A DNA stretch of 64,000 nucleotides from Nocardia brasiliensis ATCC 700358 (GCF_000250675.2 NC_018681.1:682001-746000); one strand, 5' to 3'. Counted from the stretch's first letter, positions 15,242 to 24,623 are shown. Numbers and translations are program-made. The notes: generated by a model from the sequence alone, not told the origin.

Positions 15242-16327
15242 CTACTCCTGCACGCCCATGCCGTGCGCGAGGGTCGGCCAGGACAGCTTCAGCTCATCCT
15301 GCCAGTAGCCCCACGAATGCGTCCCGGTGTCGTGGATGGTGAAGGTGGCCGGAATGCCCAGCGAATCCAGTTTCGTCTTCAGATTCTGGGTGCAGTGTGC
15401 CGTGGCCGCCTCGATCAGACCGCCGATGATGATCTGATTGGCCAGACCGTTCGGGCCGGGCTGCGTATGCGGTCCGTCCAGGGTGTCGTAACGACCCGGC
15501 ATGCCATTACCGGAGGAGATATACAGTTCGGTGCCGCGCAGGCCTTCCGCGTTGACGTAGGGGTCGTTGGCGACCCATTCCCGGGAACCGGTCGGCCCCC
15601 ACATGTTCTCGTGGCTGGCGCCGCCGTATCCGTCGACGACGAACTTCACGAATCGCGAACCGAGCGGGTCGCTGGTCTGCGCGCAACCGCTGTATGCGGC
15701 CGCCACGTTGTAGAGACCCGGTTTGGCGATGGGCAGTGCGAGCACGGTGGTCGCGGAGGTCGAGATGCCCGCGATGCCGTTCACGCCATTCGTGCCGAGT
15801 GCCGCATCGATGATCGGCGGCAACTCTTCGGTCAGATAGGTCTTCCATTTGTTGCGGCCGAGTACCGGATCGTCCTTGATCCAGTCGGTGTAGTAACTGA
15901 ACATCCCGCCGATCGGCAGGATCAGGTTCACGTTTTTGTCCGCCATGAACGCGCGGGCGTCGCTTTGCGCCTGCCAGGAAGCGATGTCGATACCGCCGCC
16001 CGCACCGCTCAGCAGATACAGGCTCGGGCGCGGCTTGGACGTATCGGCGGGGCGCTGGATTTCGACCGGAAAGGTCTTGTCCATCGCCGCAGAATAAACC
16101 TGAAGTCGGATATTGCGGTCGTCGATGGTCTCTGTGTCGGTTATCCGAGATCCATCCGGCGCGGTAACCGAAGTGGTCAGCAGTTTTGCATCGGTGGCCG
16201 GGTCGGCCGTTGCCGCCGATACACCCAGTGCGGTCATAGCGCAGGCGAGCAGTCCGGTCGCCGCGATGGAGGCTACGGAACGTGATCTGCGGGAGTTGTG
16301 TGCTTCTGCGTTTACGCTCCAATTCAT
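15242..16327 (-). CDS. Antigen 85-type mycolyltransferase (esterase family), secreted
   Basis: A 361-residue exported alpha/beta hydrolase of the antigen 85 / corynomycolyl transferase family, which moves mycolic acids onto trehalose, arabinogalactan or in corynebacteria proteins. A basic N-terminus (HNSRRSRS) and hydrophobic core end near SAATA, giving a Sec or Tat-like signal with cleavage around residue 43. Catalytic Ser sits in GISTSATT; the diagnostic WGPTGSREWVANDP block matches the Ag85 W-G-x-x-x-x-x-x-W-x-x-NDP pattern; the catalytic His lies in GTHSWGYWQDEL. ATG 16327 is preferred over a start 81 bases earlier because it starts the signal peptide. It lies directly downstream of, and antisense to, the 28-residue peptide array. 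Confidence 0.92.
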   Translation of the reverse strand: MNWSVNAEAHNSRRSRSVASIAATGLLACAMTALGVSAATADPATDAKLLTTSVTAPDGSRITDTETIDDRNIRLQVYSAAMDKTFPVEIQRPADTSKPRPSLYLLSGAGGGIDIASWQAQSDARAFMADKNVNLILPIGGMFSYYTDWIKDDPVLGRNKWKTYLTEELPPIIDAALGTNGVNGIAGISTSATTVLALPIAKPGLYNVAAAYSGCAQTSDPLGSRFVKFVVDGYGGASHENMWGPTGSREWVANDPYVNAEGLRGTELYISSGNGMPGRYDTLDGPHTQPGPNGLANQIIIGGLIEAATAHCTQNLKTKLDSLGIPATFTIHDTGTHSWGYWQDELKLSWPTLAHGMGVQE

Positions 16328-16654
16328 AGGACAAGCTTTTAGCACGCCGTTCGGATCGCACATGCGGCGACACGAAGCAATGTCCGAATTACGTAGAATC
16401 CTCGACAAACTGGTCAGTTGTCACAGGCGGGGTTCCGGAAGCTGCCAAGGGGCGCAACGTTCTTCGCCGCACCAACGGCCGCCGGTCGTCCGCGGTGGAA
16501 ATCTCCGGGGTAATTCGCCACGTCCGGCCGCGAATGCGCGTACATATCCGGGTGCGAATCGGACGCACTTGGTACTTCATGGAAGTCCTTGGGTACCATC
16601 TGCGCCGGGGTATTCAGCCCCGACATCCGATCGAGCTCTCCGAAGGGTGAATTC
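16328..16654. other. Divergent promoter region, mycolyltransferase and hemophore-like gene
   Basis: 327 bases without a gene, lying between two divergent exported-protein genes, so both promoters should be here. A CGGGG/CCCCG hairpin lies near 16604-16620. No operator is obvious. Confidence 0.4.
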
Positions 16655-17047
16655 ATGAAGATGCTCAACCCGCGTTACGCCTTCGCTTCTCTCGCCATCA
16701 CCGGTATCGCCGCCGGCGCCTCGCTGTTCGGCACCGGAATTGCCGCGGCGGATATGATCGACGATCTCGCTCCGCTGCTGAGCTCGGAATGCTCCTTCAA
16801 GCAGATCGACGCCGCGATCCATCAGGACGCGCCGGAGATGGCCGCGAAGCTCGACGCCTCGCCGGTGCAGAAAATGGCGCTGGAGGCGGCCTACAACATG
16901 CCGACCGACGTGCGGGTGAAGACGTTCCAGGAGTTCACCGCGCAGAAGAAGAGTGGCGTGGAGACCCCGCTCGACGCCATGAGCCCGGACCTGGGCGACA
17001 AGATGACGAAGATCAGCACTTCCTGCAAGTCGTTCCCGCAGTCGTAG
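16655..17047 (+). CDS. Hemophore-related secreted protein
   Basis: A 130-residue exported protein with a clear signal peptide (MKMLNPRYAFASLAITGIAA, cleaved near AAA-DM) and a short helical mature domain. Two cysteines, one early (SSECSFKQIDAAI) and one near the end (STSCKSF), are placed as in the mycobacterial Rv0203-like haem-binding family, where they form a disulfide. The pattern of short helices with QIDAAI and LDASPVQKMALEA also fits. Role would be haem capture or transfer outside the membrane; this is family-level inference. GAAGGG lies seven bases before the ATG. Confidence 0.65.
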   Translation: MKMLNPRYAFASLAITGIAAGASLFGTGIAAADMIDDLAPLLSSECSFKQIDAAIHQDAPEMAAKLDASPVQKMALEAAYNMPTDVRVKTFQEFTAQKKSGVETPLDAMSPDLGDKMTKISTSCKSFPQS

Positions 17048-17197
17048 TTTCGCGCTAGGAACTACTCGGGCACTCGCGCTGTTCGACGGACAGTGGGTGG
17101 GCAGGTCGGCGTTCGCGCCTCGGCGGGGACGCCACCGGCCCTGCCCTCGCCCGACCCCCGGCGGGTCGGCTGTCCATCGCCGCGGTGCACGCGTGCC

Positions 17198-17203
17198 TAG
17201 GAT
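17198..17203 (+). promoter_or_regulatory. -10 hexamer, leaderless apeB promoter
   Basis: TAGGAT seven bases before ATG 17211; decides the start of the M18 aminopeptidase against an upstream GTG. Confidence 0.5.
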
Positions 17204-17210
17204 CGCAGGC

Positions 17211-18509
17211 ATGCCCGTTTCCACTACTGCTGCCACGGCCACCGGATTGTGCGCGTTCGTCGACGACTCGCCCTCGCCCTTCCACGTCTGCCGAACGGTG
17301 GCAGCGGAACTGGAAGCCGCCGGGTTCACCCGGCTGGCCGAGGCGGACCCGTGGCCGGCGGACGGGTCCGGTAAGCATTTCGTGGTGCGCGGTGGTTCGC
17401 TGATCGCCTGGTCCGCCGCCGATGCCGCGGGGGTGACGCCGTTCCGAGTGGTCGGCGCGCACACCGACAGCCCGAATCTGCGCGTCAAACAGCATCCGGA
17501 TCTGGCGTCCGCGGGCTGGCAACTGGTCGGATTGGAGCCCTACGGCGGCGCGTGGCTGAATTCCTGGCTGGACCGCGAACTCGGGATCTCCGGGCGACTG
17601 AGCGTGCGCGACGGAGATGCGGTGCGCGAGAAGCTGGTTCGCATCGATGAGCCGATTCTGCGGGTGCCGCAGCTGGCCATTCACCTGTCCGACGATCGCA
17701 AGGGCGTCGCGCTGGATCCGCAGCGGCACGTGAACGCGGTATGGGGTGTCGGCCGCGAGCCGCGCTCGTTCCTCGAATTCGTCGCCGAGCACGCCGATCT
17801 CGACCCCGCCGCGGTGCTCGGCTGGGAACTGATGACGCACGACCTGGCGCCGAGCCGGATCGTCGGCCGCGACCTCGATCTGGTCAGCGCACCACGCCTG
17901 GACAACCAGGGCACCTGCTACGCCGGCCTGCAGGCCTTCCTCGCCGCGGTGGCCGAGCCGGGGGCCGCGATTCCGGTGCTCGTCATGTTCGACCACGAGG
18001 AGGTCGGCAGCCAGTCCGATCGCGGCGCCCAGTCCGATCTGCTGCCCCGCGTGCTGGAACGGATCGTGCTCACCCGCGGCGGCGACCGCACCGAATACCT
18101 TGCCTCGCTGGCCGATTCGGTGGTCGCCTCCGGCGATATGGCGCATGCGACGCATCCGAACTACCCGGAGCGGCACGAGCCCGCGCACCGGATCGCGGTG
18201 AACGGCGGGCCGGTGCTCAAGGTCAACCAGAATCTGCGCTACGCCACCGATGCGGCCGGAGCCGGCGCGTTCGCACTGGCCTGCGCGCAGGCCGGAGTTC
18301 CGTTGCAGCGCTACGTGCATCGCGCCGATCTGCCCTGCGGCTCGACGATCGGCCCGATGACGGCCGCGGGCACCGGCATCACGACGGTCGACGTCGGCGC
18401 GGCTCAGCTGGCGATGCATTCGGCACGCGAAGTGATGGGCGCCGCGGACGTGCCCGCCTATGCCGCGGCGCTGGCCGCCTTCCTCACGCCCGCCGTCACC
18501 GGGCGGTAG
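17211..18509 (+). CDS. apeB: M18 family aminopeptidase (aspartyl aminopeptidase)
   Basis: A 432-residue cytosolic dinuclear zinc aminopeptidase removing N-terminal acidic or neutral residues. Motifs in order: GAHTDSPNLRVK (first His ligand), LDNQGTC (bridging Asp), FDHEEVGSQSDRGAQ (catalytic and ligand Glu), ASGDMAHATHPNY (ligand Asp) and the C-terminal MHSAREVMGAADV ligand His. Full length for the family. Ortholog position matches M. tuberculosis Rv0800 upstream of purL. Its 3' end overlaps the 3' end of the leftward mannosyltransferase gene by 52 bases. Confidence 0.93.
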   Translation: MPVSTTAATATGLCAFVDDSPSPFHVCRTVAAELEAAGFTRLAEADPWPADGSGKHFVVRGGSLIAWSAADAAGVTPFRVVGAHTDSPNLRVKQHPDLASAGWQLVGLEPYGGAWLNSWLDRELGISGRLSVRDGDAVREKLVRIDEPILRVPQLAIHLSDDRKGVALDPQRHVNAVWGVGREPRSFLEFVAEHADLDPAAVLGWELMTHDLAPSRIVGRDLDLVSAPRLDNQGTCYAGLQAFLAAVAEPGAAIPVLVMFDHEEVGSQSDRGAQSDLLPRVLERIVLTRGGDRTEYLASLADSVVASGDMAHATHPNYPERHEPAHRIAVNGGPVLKVNQNLRYATDAAGAGAFALACAQAGVPLQRYVHRADLPCGSTIGPMTAAGTGITTVDVGAAQLAMHSAREVMGAADVPAYAAALAAFLTPAVTGR

Positions 18510-19783
18510 GTGAGCACGGCGACGACGAAGACGGCGAGGGTGGCCAGCACATAGCTGCTGCCGATGAGCTGCTGCCACCACGCCCAGTCGAGTTCCTTGT
18601 CGTCGGAGTGCGGCAGCAACCACTGCGGTCCGATCAGGAACATGACGGTCAGTGCGCCGACGCAGCCGAGGAACACCGGCGAACGTTTGCCGCGCACGAT
18701 CACGTCCGCGGTCACCACCGCGGCGGGCGCGATCCACACCCAGTGGTGCGACCAGGAGACCGGCGAAACCAGCAGCACCGCGGCCGCATTCACCAGCAGT
18801 GCGGCCACGGTGGCGCCCGCGTCGATCAGCCTGCGCATCCAGACCGCGGCCAGCGCGACCGCGACCAGCGACAGCGCGATCCACAGCACGGTGGCCGCCG
18901 AGTCGGGGAGTCCGAGCCGGAACGCCATACCCTTGATCGACTGGTTGCCCGCGAAGTAGGGCGGGCCGATCCGGCCGGTGTCGGCCAGCGTGTGGAACCA
19001 GTATTCGGTCGAATCGCTCGGGAACAACAGGAAACCCAGCCCCACCGCGGCGATCGCCGAGACGATCAGCGTGCCCGCCGCCTTCCAGTCCTTGCGCAGC
19101 AGGAAGTACAGCAGGTACCCGCCGGGGATCAGCTTCACCGACACCGCGATGCCGATCAGCATGCCGCGCGGCCAGAACGGCTTGCGCACCAGGCAATCCA
19201 GCGTGACGGCGGCCATCAGCACCAGGTTGATCTGGCCGAAACCGAAGGTCTGGCGCAGGGGTTCGAAGGTTTGCAGCAGCGCGACCGCGCCGATCACCAG
19301 TGTCCACATGGTGGCCCTGGGCAGCCCCGGCCGGATCCGCGCGAGCACCAGCCACAGCGTGATGGCCAGGCTCGCCAGCGAACTCGTCAGCACGATCACC
19401 TCGGCGACCGGCAGCGCGATCAGCGCGAGCGGGGCGAAGAACAGCGCGGCCAGCGGGGGATAGGTGAACGGCAGGCCGATGCCCGCCACCGGCGGCATCG
19501 GGCCGTACAGCTCGCCGTCGTCGAGCCAGACCCGGGCACCGTTGCGGTACACCTGAAGATCGATGTAGCCGGACCACCAGTGCACGGCCAGCGACAGCAC
19601 CGCGGACGCGGCGAACAGGCCGATGGCGAGCAGGAGCCAGCGCAGTTGGTCACCGGACAGCGGAACGCGCACCTGGGCAGTCGACTCGGTGGTGGTGCCA
19701 TCCTGCCCGTCGTGCTCGGCAACCGGCCCGGCCTTCGCGACAACCGGCTCAGCGGAATCCGCGATCCCCGATCGTTCGTTCAC
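18458..19783 (-). CDS. GT87 family polyprenol-phosphate-dependent mannosyltransferase (DUF2029)
   Basis: A 441-residue multipass membrane glycosyltransferase of the PimE/Rv2181-like family that transfers mannose from polyprenyl-phosphomannose to phosphatidylinositol mannosides or lipomannan on the outer face. About eleven hydrophobic helices are visible. The first extracytoplasmic loop has the expected acidic residues in GYIDLQVYRNG, where the Asp is the usual catalytic residue, followed by LPFTYPPLAALFF. GTG 19783 is chosen because it lies seven bases after TACTCT; the open frame continues 73 codons further upstream but that part is proline/histidine-rich and overlaps the purL leader. The N-terminal 60 residues are acidic and cytosolic. 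Confidence 0.85.
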   Translation of the reverse strand: MNERSGIADSAEPVVAKAGPVAEHDGQDGTTTESTAQVRVPLSGDQLRWLLLAIGLFAASAVLSLAVHWWSGYIDLQVYRNGARVWLDDGELYGPMPPVAGIGLPFTYPPLAALFFAPLALIALPVAEVIVLTSSLASLAITLWLVLARIRPGLPRATMWTLVIGAVALLQTFEPLRQTFGFGQINLVLMAAVTLDCLVRKPFWPRGMLIGIAVSVKLIPGGYLLYFLLRKDWKAAGTLIVSAIAAVGLGFLLFPSDSTEYWFHTLADTGRIGPPYFAGNQSIKGMAFRLGLPDSAATVLWIALSLVAVALAAVWMRRLIDAGATVAALLVNAAAVLLVSPVSWSHHWVWIAPAAVVTADVIVRGKRSPVFLGCVGALTVMFLIGPQWLLPHSDDKELDWAWWQQLIGSSYVLATLAVFVVAVLTYRPVTAGVRKAASAAA

Positions 19784-19790
19784 GGGGCCC

Positions 19791-19796
19791 AGAGTA
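19791..19796 (-). promoter_or_regulatory. -10 hexamer, leaderless mannosyltransferase promoter
   Basis: TACTCT on the minus strand, seven bases before GTG 19783. Confidence 0.45.
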
Positions 19797-19982
19797 ACTG
19801 TGTGGGACGGTGTGACCCGCGTCGGCGCGCGTTGCCACCCCTGCGGGCTGTGACCGGGCGCACAGGAAAACGGCGAACCGGGCGTGAGGTGTATGCGGCC
19901 CGGTGCCCACGAACCGTGACGGCTAAACTTCCAGGCGAATCCCCAGCTTCGCGCTCCCGGCCCGAAAGGACCCTGGTACCCC

Positions 19983-22277
19983 GTGACTTCGCAGGTCGAC
20001 ACCGTCAGCGCAGCCGCAGCAACTCCCGACGTGCCGCAACCCTATAAAGAGCTGGGTCTGAAGGACGACGAGTACGCCCGCATCAAGGACATTCTCGGCC
20101 GCAGGCCGACCGACGCCGAGTTGGCGATGTACTCGGTGATGTGGAGCGAGCACTGCTCCTACAAGTCCTCGAAGGTGCACCTGCGCTACTTCGGCCAGAC
20201 CACCACCGAGCAGATGCGGGCCTCGATGCTCGCGGGCATCGGCGAGAACGCGGGCGTCGTGGACGTCGGCGACGGCTGGGCGGTCACCTTCAAGGTGGAG
20301 AGCCACAATCACCCGTCCTACGTCGAGCCCTACCAGGGCGCGGCGACCGGCGTCGGCGGCATCGTGCGCGACATCATGGCGATGGGCGCGCGCCCGATCG
20401 CGGTGATGGATCAGCTGCGCTTCGGCGCCGCGGACGCGGCCGACACCCGGCGCGTGGTCGACGGTGTGGTGCGCGGAGTCGGCGGTTACGGCAACTCGCT
20501 CGGCCTGCCGAATATCGGCGGCGAGACCGTGTTCGATGCCTCCTACCAAGGCAATCCGCTGGTGAACGCGCTGTGCGCGGGCGTGATGCGGGTCGAGGAT
20601 CTGCACCTGGCGTTCGCCTCCGGCACCGGCAACAAGATCATTCTGTTCGGTGCGCGCACCGGCCTGGACGGCATCGGCGGCGTCTCCGTGCTCGCCTCGG
20701 ACACCTTCTCCGGTGACGAATCGGGTACGGGCCGTAAGAAGCTGCCGAGCGTGCAGGTGGGCGATCCGTTCACCGAGAAGGTGCTCATCGAGTGCTGTCT
20801 GGAGCTGTACGCGGCCAAGCTGGTGGTGGGCATCCAGGACCTCGGCGGCGCCGGATTGTCCTGCGCCACCTCCGAACTGGCGGCCGCGGGCGACGGCGGC
20901 ATGCGTATCGAGCTGGACCGGGTGCCGATGCGCGCCACCGGGATGACCCCGGCCGAGGTGCTCTCCAGCGAATCGCAGGAGCGCATGTGCGCCGTGGTGA
21001 CCCCGGAGAACGTGGACGCGTTCATGGCCGTGTGCCGCAAGTGGGACACCCTCGCCACGGTGATCGGCGAGGTCACCGACGGCGACCGGCTGATCGTCAC
21101 CTGGCACGGCGAGACCGTGGTCGACGTTCCGCCGCGTACCGTCGCGCACGAGGGCCCGGTGTACGAGCGCCCGGTGCAGCGCCCGGACGAGCAGGACGCG
21201 CTGATCGCCGACAGCACCGACAAGCTGAGCCGCCCGAAGACCGGCGACGAGCTGCGCGCCACGCTGCTGCAGATGCTGGCCAGCCCGCAGCTGTGTAGCC
21301 GCAAGTGGATCACCGAGCAGTACGACCGCTACGTGCGCGGCAACACCGTGCTCGCCGAGCACGCCGACGCGGGCGTCATCCGGATCGACGAGTCGACCGG
21401 GCGCGGAATCGCGCTGGCCACCGACGCGTCCGGCCGCTACACCAAGCTGGACCCCTACACCGGCGCGCAGCTCGCGCTGGCCGAGGCGTTCCGCAACGTC
21501 GCCACCACCGGCGCGACCCCGAAGGCCGTCACCAACTGCCTGAACTTCGGCTCGCCGGAGGATCCGGGCGTGATGTGGCAGTTCCAGCAGGCCGTGCGCG
21601 GCCTCGCGGACGGCTGTGTGGCGCTGGGCATTCCGGTCACCGGCGGCAATGTGAGCTTCTACAACCAGACCGGGCAGACCGCCATCCTGCCGACCCCCGT
21701 GGTCGGCGTGCTCGGCGTCATCGACGACGTGCACCGGCGCATCCCGACCGGGCTCGGGCTGGAGCCGGGCGAGACCCTGATCCTGCTCGGTGACACCCAC
21801 GACGAATTCGGCGGCTCGATCTGGTCCCAGGTCGTGCACGATCACCTGGGCGGTGTGCCGCCGAAGGTCGATTTCGCGCGCGAGCAGCTGCTGGCCGAGG
21901 TGCTCACCGCGGGTTCGCGCGACGGCATGATCAGTGCCGCGCACGACCTTTCGGAGGGCGGCCTGATCCAGGCCGTCGTGGAGGCCGCGCTGGCCGGTGA
22001 AACCGGTTGCCGCATCCTGCTTCCCGAGGACGCCGATCCGTTCGTGACGCTGTTCGCCGAATCGGCGGGCCGGGTGCTCGTCGCGGTGCCGCGCTCGGAG
22101 GAGACCCGGTTCACCAAGATGTGCACCGCCCGCGAACTGCCGTGGGTGCGCATCGGCGTGGTCGACCAGGGCGCGGATTCGGTTGAGGTGCAAGGACAGT
22201 TCTCCGTCCCGATGGACGAGCTGCGGGCCGCGCACGAGGGCACGCTGCCGAAGTTGTTCGGAGCAAGTGCGCTCTGA
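19983..22277 (+). CDS. purL: Phosphoribosylformylglycinamidine synthase subunit PurL
   Basis: A 764-residue small-type PurL, the synthetase subunit of PurSQL: it converts FGAR to FGAM with ATP and ammonia supplied by PurQ. The active-site start MYSVMWSEHCSYKSSK, the KVESHNHPSYVEPYQGA metal-binding loop, GGIVRDIMAMGARPIA and the repeated second half (TNCLNFGSPEDPG, GGNVSFYNQT) are complete. GTG start with GAAAGGA upstream. Its stop codon shares a base with the start of the next gene (TGATG), suggesting coupling. Confidence 0.97.
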   Translation: MTSQVDTVSAAAATPDVPQPYKELGLKDDEYARIKDILGRRPTDAELAMYSVMWSEHCSYKSSKVHLRYFGQTTTEQMRASMLAGIGENAGVVDVGDGWAVTFKVESHNHPSYVEPYQGAATGVGGIVRDIMAMGARPIAVMDQLRFGAADAADTRRVVDGVVRGVGGYGNSLGLPNIGGETVFDASYQGNPLVNALCAGVMRVEDLHLAFASGTGNKIILFGARTGLDGIGGVSVLASDTFSGDESGTGRKKLPSVQVGDPFTEKVLIECCLELYAAKLVVGIQDLGGAGLSCATSELAAAGDGGMRIELDRVPMRATGMTPAEVLSSESQERMCAVVTPENVDAFMAVCRKWDTLATVIGEVTDGDRLIVTWHGETVVDVPPRTVAHEGPVYERPVQRPDEQDALIADSTDKLSRPKTGDELRATLLQMLASPQLCSRKWITEQYDRYVRGNTVLAEHADAGVIRIDESTGRGIALATDASGRYTKLDPYTGAQLALAEAFRNVATTGATPKAVTNCLNFGSPEDPGVMWQFQQAVRGLADGCVALGIPVTGGNVSFYNQTGQTAILPTPVVGVLGVIDDVHRRIPTGLGLEPGETLILLGDTHDEFGGSIWSQVVHDHLGGVPPKVDFAREQLLAEVLTAGSRDGMISAAHDLSEGGLIQAVVEAALAGETGCRILLPEDADPFVTLFAESAGRVLVAVPRSEETRFTKMCTARELPWVRIGVVDQGADSVEVQGQFSVPMDELRAAHEGTLPKLFGASAL

Positions 22278-24034
22278 TGACGGCTGAGGCTGGAGCGGTC
22301 TCAGTAGTACGTGTGCGCGATGGCGCCGGCCGGGTCGTCGGCGCCGTCGAGCGGTTCTTTCGCCCGAACTATGTGGGTCTCGTCGTCGCGACGCTGTTCT
22401 TCTCGTTGTCGCTGACACCCTCGCTGCTGCCGCGGGATTGGCTGTTCGAGGGTCTCATCGGCGGCGTCAACGCGGCCATCGGCTACGGCGTCGGCTGTCT
22501 GCTCGAGTTGATGTACCGCAGCTGGATTCGGCCGCGCCTGCCCGAGCAGGTGACCAAGGTGCTGGCGGACCTGCCCACCTGGCTGCCCGCGGTGGTGAAA
22601 GTGGTGGTGCTGCTCGGCTGTCTGCTCGCGGCGGTGCTCATGCTGGTGCAGTCGGCGCGCTGGCAGCGCGAGATCACCCAGCTGATGGGCATGGACGACA
22701 TCACGACCAGCGGCTTCCTGCGCACCGGTGCGTTGAGCGCGGCCGTGATCGCGCTGGTGATCGGTGTGTTCCGGGCGGTGCGCTGGCTGGTGCGGTGGGT
22801 CGCGGGCGAGCTGACGAAGTGGGTGCACGTCCCGCGCCGCCTGGCCATGCCGCTCGGCTTCCTGATCGTCACCATCGTGGCCGTCACGCTGTTCAACGGC
22901 GTGCTGGCGAAAGCCTTCTTCTCGGTGGCGAATTCGGCGTTCAGCGTGCGCAACAGCCACACCTCGCCCAATGCCACGCAACCGCAGCTGCCCGAAAGAT
23001 CCGGTAGCCCGGCCTCATCGGCGAAGTGGGAGACCCTCGGCTCGGAGGGGCGATGGTTCGTCTCCTACGTGCCGAGCGCCGCGGATATCGAGAAGGTCAC
23101 CGGCAAACCGGCCAAGGAGCCGATCCGGGTGTACACCGGCCTGGAATCGGCGGACGGTCCCGAGGCGCAAGCCGAACTGGCCGTCGCCGAACTCGAACGC
23201 ACCGGGGCCTTCGACCGCAAGGTCCTGGTCGTGGTGACCACCACCGGCACCGGCTGGGTCGATTCGACCAGCGCCGAATCCGTGGAGATGATGTACGGCG
23301 GCGACAGCGCGATCGTCGCCACCCAGTACTCGTATCTACCCAGCGTGCTGTCTTTCCTGTCGGACAAGGACAAGGCGACCCGGATGGGAAAGCTGGTGTT
23401 CGACAAGGTGTACGAGCACTGGTCGGCGCGGCCGGCCGAGGCCAGGCCGAAGCTGCTCGTCTACGGCGAGAGCCTCGGCTCGCAGGGGGCCGAAGGCGCG
23501 TTCTCCGGTCTCGCCGACCTGCGCAACCGGACCGACGGCGTGCTGTGGGTGGGGCCGCCGAACTCGAACCGGTTGTGGAGTGAATTCGTCGCGCGGCGCG
23601 ATCCCGGGTCCCCCGAGGTCCTGCCGACCTACGCCGACGGCCTCGTGGTGCGCTTCGCGGACGGTCGCGGTGATCTGTGGCAGCCGTCGAGCACCTGGCT
23701 GACACCGCGCGTCGCCTACCTGCAGCACGCGTCCGATCCGGTGGTGTGGTGGTCGCCGGATCTGCTGTTCAGCGAACCGGATTGGCTGCGCGAGCCGCGT
23801 GGCTCCGATGTGTCGCCGACCATGGCGTGGTATCCGATCGTCACGTTCTGGCAGGTCGCCGCCGATCTGCCCAATGCGCAGGGCGTCAACGACGGGCACG
23901 GGCATCGCTACGGCACGCTGGTGCTCGACGCCTGGGCCGCGATCGCGCAGCCGCCGGACTGGACCGCCGATCTCTCGGATCGGATCCGAAACTACTTGGC
24001 GGAGTCGGCCGTTCGGGAACGCTCACTCAAATGA
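22277..24034 (+). CDS. Membrane alpha/beta hydrolase (Abhydrolase_9 family), paralog 1
   Basis: A 585-residue protein with four N-terminal membrane helices (about 30-55, 68-85, 107-125, 150-170, with another near 195-215) and a C-terminal extracytoplasmic or cytosolic alpha/beta hydrolase domain. The nucleophile elbow is YGESLGSQGAE; other conserved blocks are FVSYVPSAADIE, WVGPPNSNRLW, LQHASDPVVWWSPDL and NDGHGHRYG with the likely catalytic Asp and His. Substrate is unknown for the family. Start overlaps the purL stop. A close paralog lies 600 bases downstream, separated by an oppositely oriented small gene. Confidence 0.85.
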   Translation: MTAEAGAVSVVRVRDGAGRVVGAVERFFRPNYVGLVVATLFFSLSLTPSLLPRDWLFEGLIGGVNAAIGYGVGCLLELMYRSWIRPRLPEQVTKVLADLPTWLPAVVKVVVLLGCLLAAVLMLVQSARWQREITQLMGMDDITTSGFLRTGALSAAVIALVIGVFRAVRWLVRWVAGELTKWVHVPRRLAMPLGFLIVTIVAVTLFNGVLAKAFFSVANSAFSVRNSHTSPNATQPQLPERSGSPASSAKWETLGSEGRWFVSYVPSAADIEKVTGKPAKEPIRVYTGLESADGPEAQAELAVAELERTGAFDRKVLVVVTTTGTGWVDSTSAESVEMMYGGDSAIVATQYSYLPSVLSFLSDKDKATRMGKLVFDKVYEHWSARPAEARPKLLVYGESLGSQGAEGAFSGLADLRNRTDGVLWVGPPNSNRLWSEFVARRDPGSPEVLPTYADGLVVRFADGRGDLWQPSSTWLTPRVAYLQHASDPVVWWSPDLLFSEPDWLREPRGSDVSPTMAWYPIVTFWQVAADLPNAQGVNDGHGHRYGTLVLDAWAAIAQPPDWTADLSDRIRNYLAESAVRERSLK

Positions 24035-24050
24035 CGGATTGATCCGCTGG

Positions 24051-24091
24051 CCTGGGCGGGCCAGGACCCCTCGTCACCGGGCCCGCCCAGG
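24051..24091. terminator. Bidirectional terminator between converging genes
   Basis: Perfect 11-bp arms (24051-24061 and 24081-24091), CCTGGGCGGGC type, between hydrolase paralog 1 and the leftward YiaA-like gene. Confidence 0.6.
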
Positions 24092-24098
24092 AGCGGGA

Positions 24099-24389
24099 TC
24101 AGGCAATGGTGTTGAACGGATCGTGCTCGGCGAGCAGCTTTTCCATCCGTGCCTGATCGATGCGACCGTGTACGGTCGCGGCTTCGTGCTGGTCCCGCAC
24201 CACCTTCGCCAAGGTGAAGGTGCTGGTGACCAGGAAGAGAAGGCTCATCGCCAGAAAGCTGCGCTGCCAGATGTCCAGCGGCAGATACAGAATGCCCGCG
24301 CCCGCCCCGAAAAAGCTGACGCCGAACGCGATCGCGGCCTGGGCGACGAAGGCCGAGGTGGTCTTCGGCTGTGCGTTGGGAGTGCTCAT
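24099..24389 (-). CDS. YiaA/YiaB family small inner membrane protein
   Basis: A 96-residue protein with two hydrophobic helices (about residues 13-33 and 38-58), the YiaAB two-helix domain, followed by a charged cytosolic tail (RDQHEAATVHGRIDQARMEKLLAEHD). ATG 24389 gives the natural start MSTPNAQPKTTSAF; the longer frame upstream is not hydrophobic in a sensible way. Function of the family is unknown; in other bacteria such proteins appear in stress-related contexts. It is nested between two hydrolase paralogs on the opposite strand. Confidence 0.8.
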   Translation of the reverse strand: MSTPNAQPKTTSAFVAQAAIAFGVSFFGAGAGILYLPLDIWQRSFLAMSLLFLVTSTFTLAKVVRDQHEAATVHGRIDQARMEKLLAEHDPFNTIA

Positions 24390-24560
24390 GCCAAGAATTC
24401 TGGCGACACGCGTACCCGCACAACCGTGTACAACTACTCGAGCATCCTGGGTAGTTGCCGACCCGCCGCTGCGCGAGACGACCGGTGCAGGCGGGTGTGA
24501 TCTGTGTCGATACGCCGTGTGGCGGCCTGGCCAACGCTCGCCGGCGGAACCGGACCGCCA

Positions 24561-24618
24561 TACTGTTGCGATGATGATCGCTATGGAACTGCTCGCGGCC
24601 GACCTCCGCACGCGCTGA
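24561..24618 (+). promoter_or_regulatory. Leaderless 14-codon leader ORF before hydrolase paralog 2
   Basis: TACTGT (24561-24566) is followed by seven bases and ATG 24574, which opens a 14-residue frame MIAMELLAADLRTR ending TGA at 24616-24618. The next GTG, the likely start of the hydrolase gene, is five bases after that stop. The hydrolase GTG has no ribosome site of its own, so reinitiation after the leader ORF would explain how it is translated. This is inference from spacing. Confidence 0.4.
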
Positions 24619-24623
24619 GTTTC

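Noticed and set aside
18458..18509. 52-bp tail overlap of apeB and the mannosyltransferase as a frameshift artefact
   Set aside because: Both frames are intact and full length for their families; a convergent overlap of this size is acceptable.
17055..19577. 840-residue minus-strand frame across apeB and the mannosyltransferase
   Set aside because: Arg/Gly/His-rich shadow of both genes with no domain signature.
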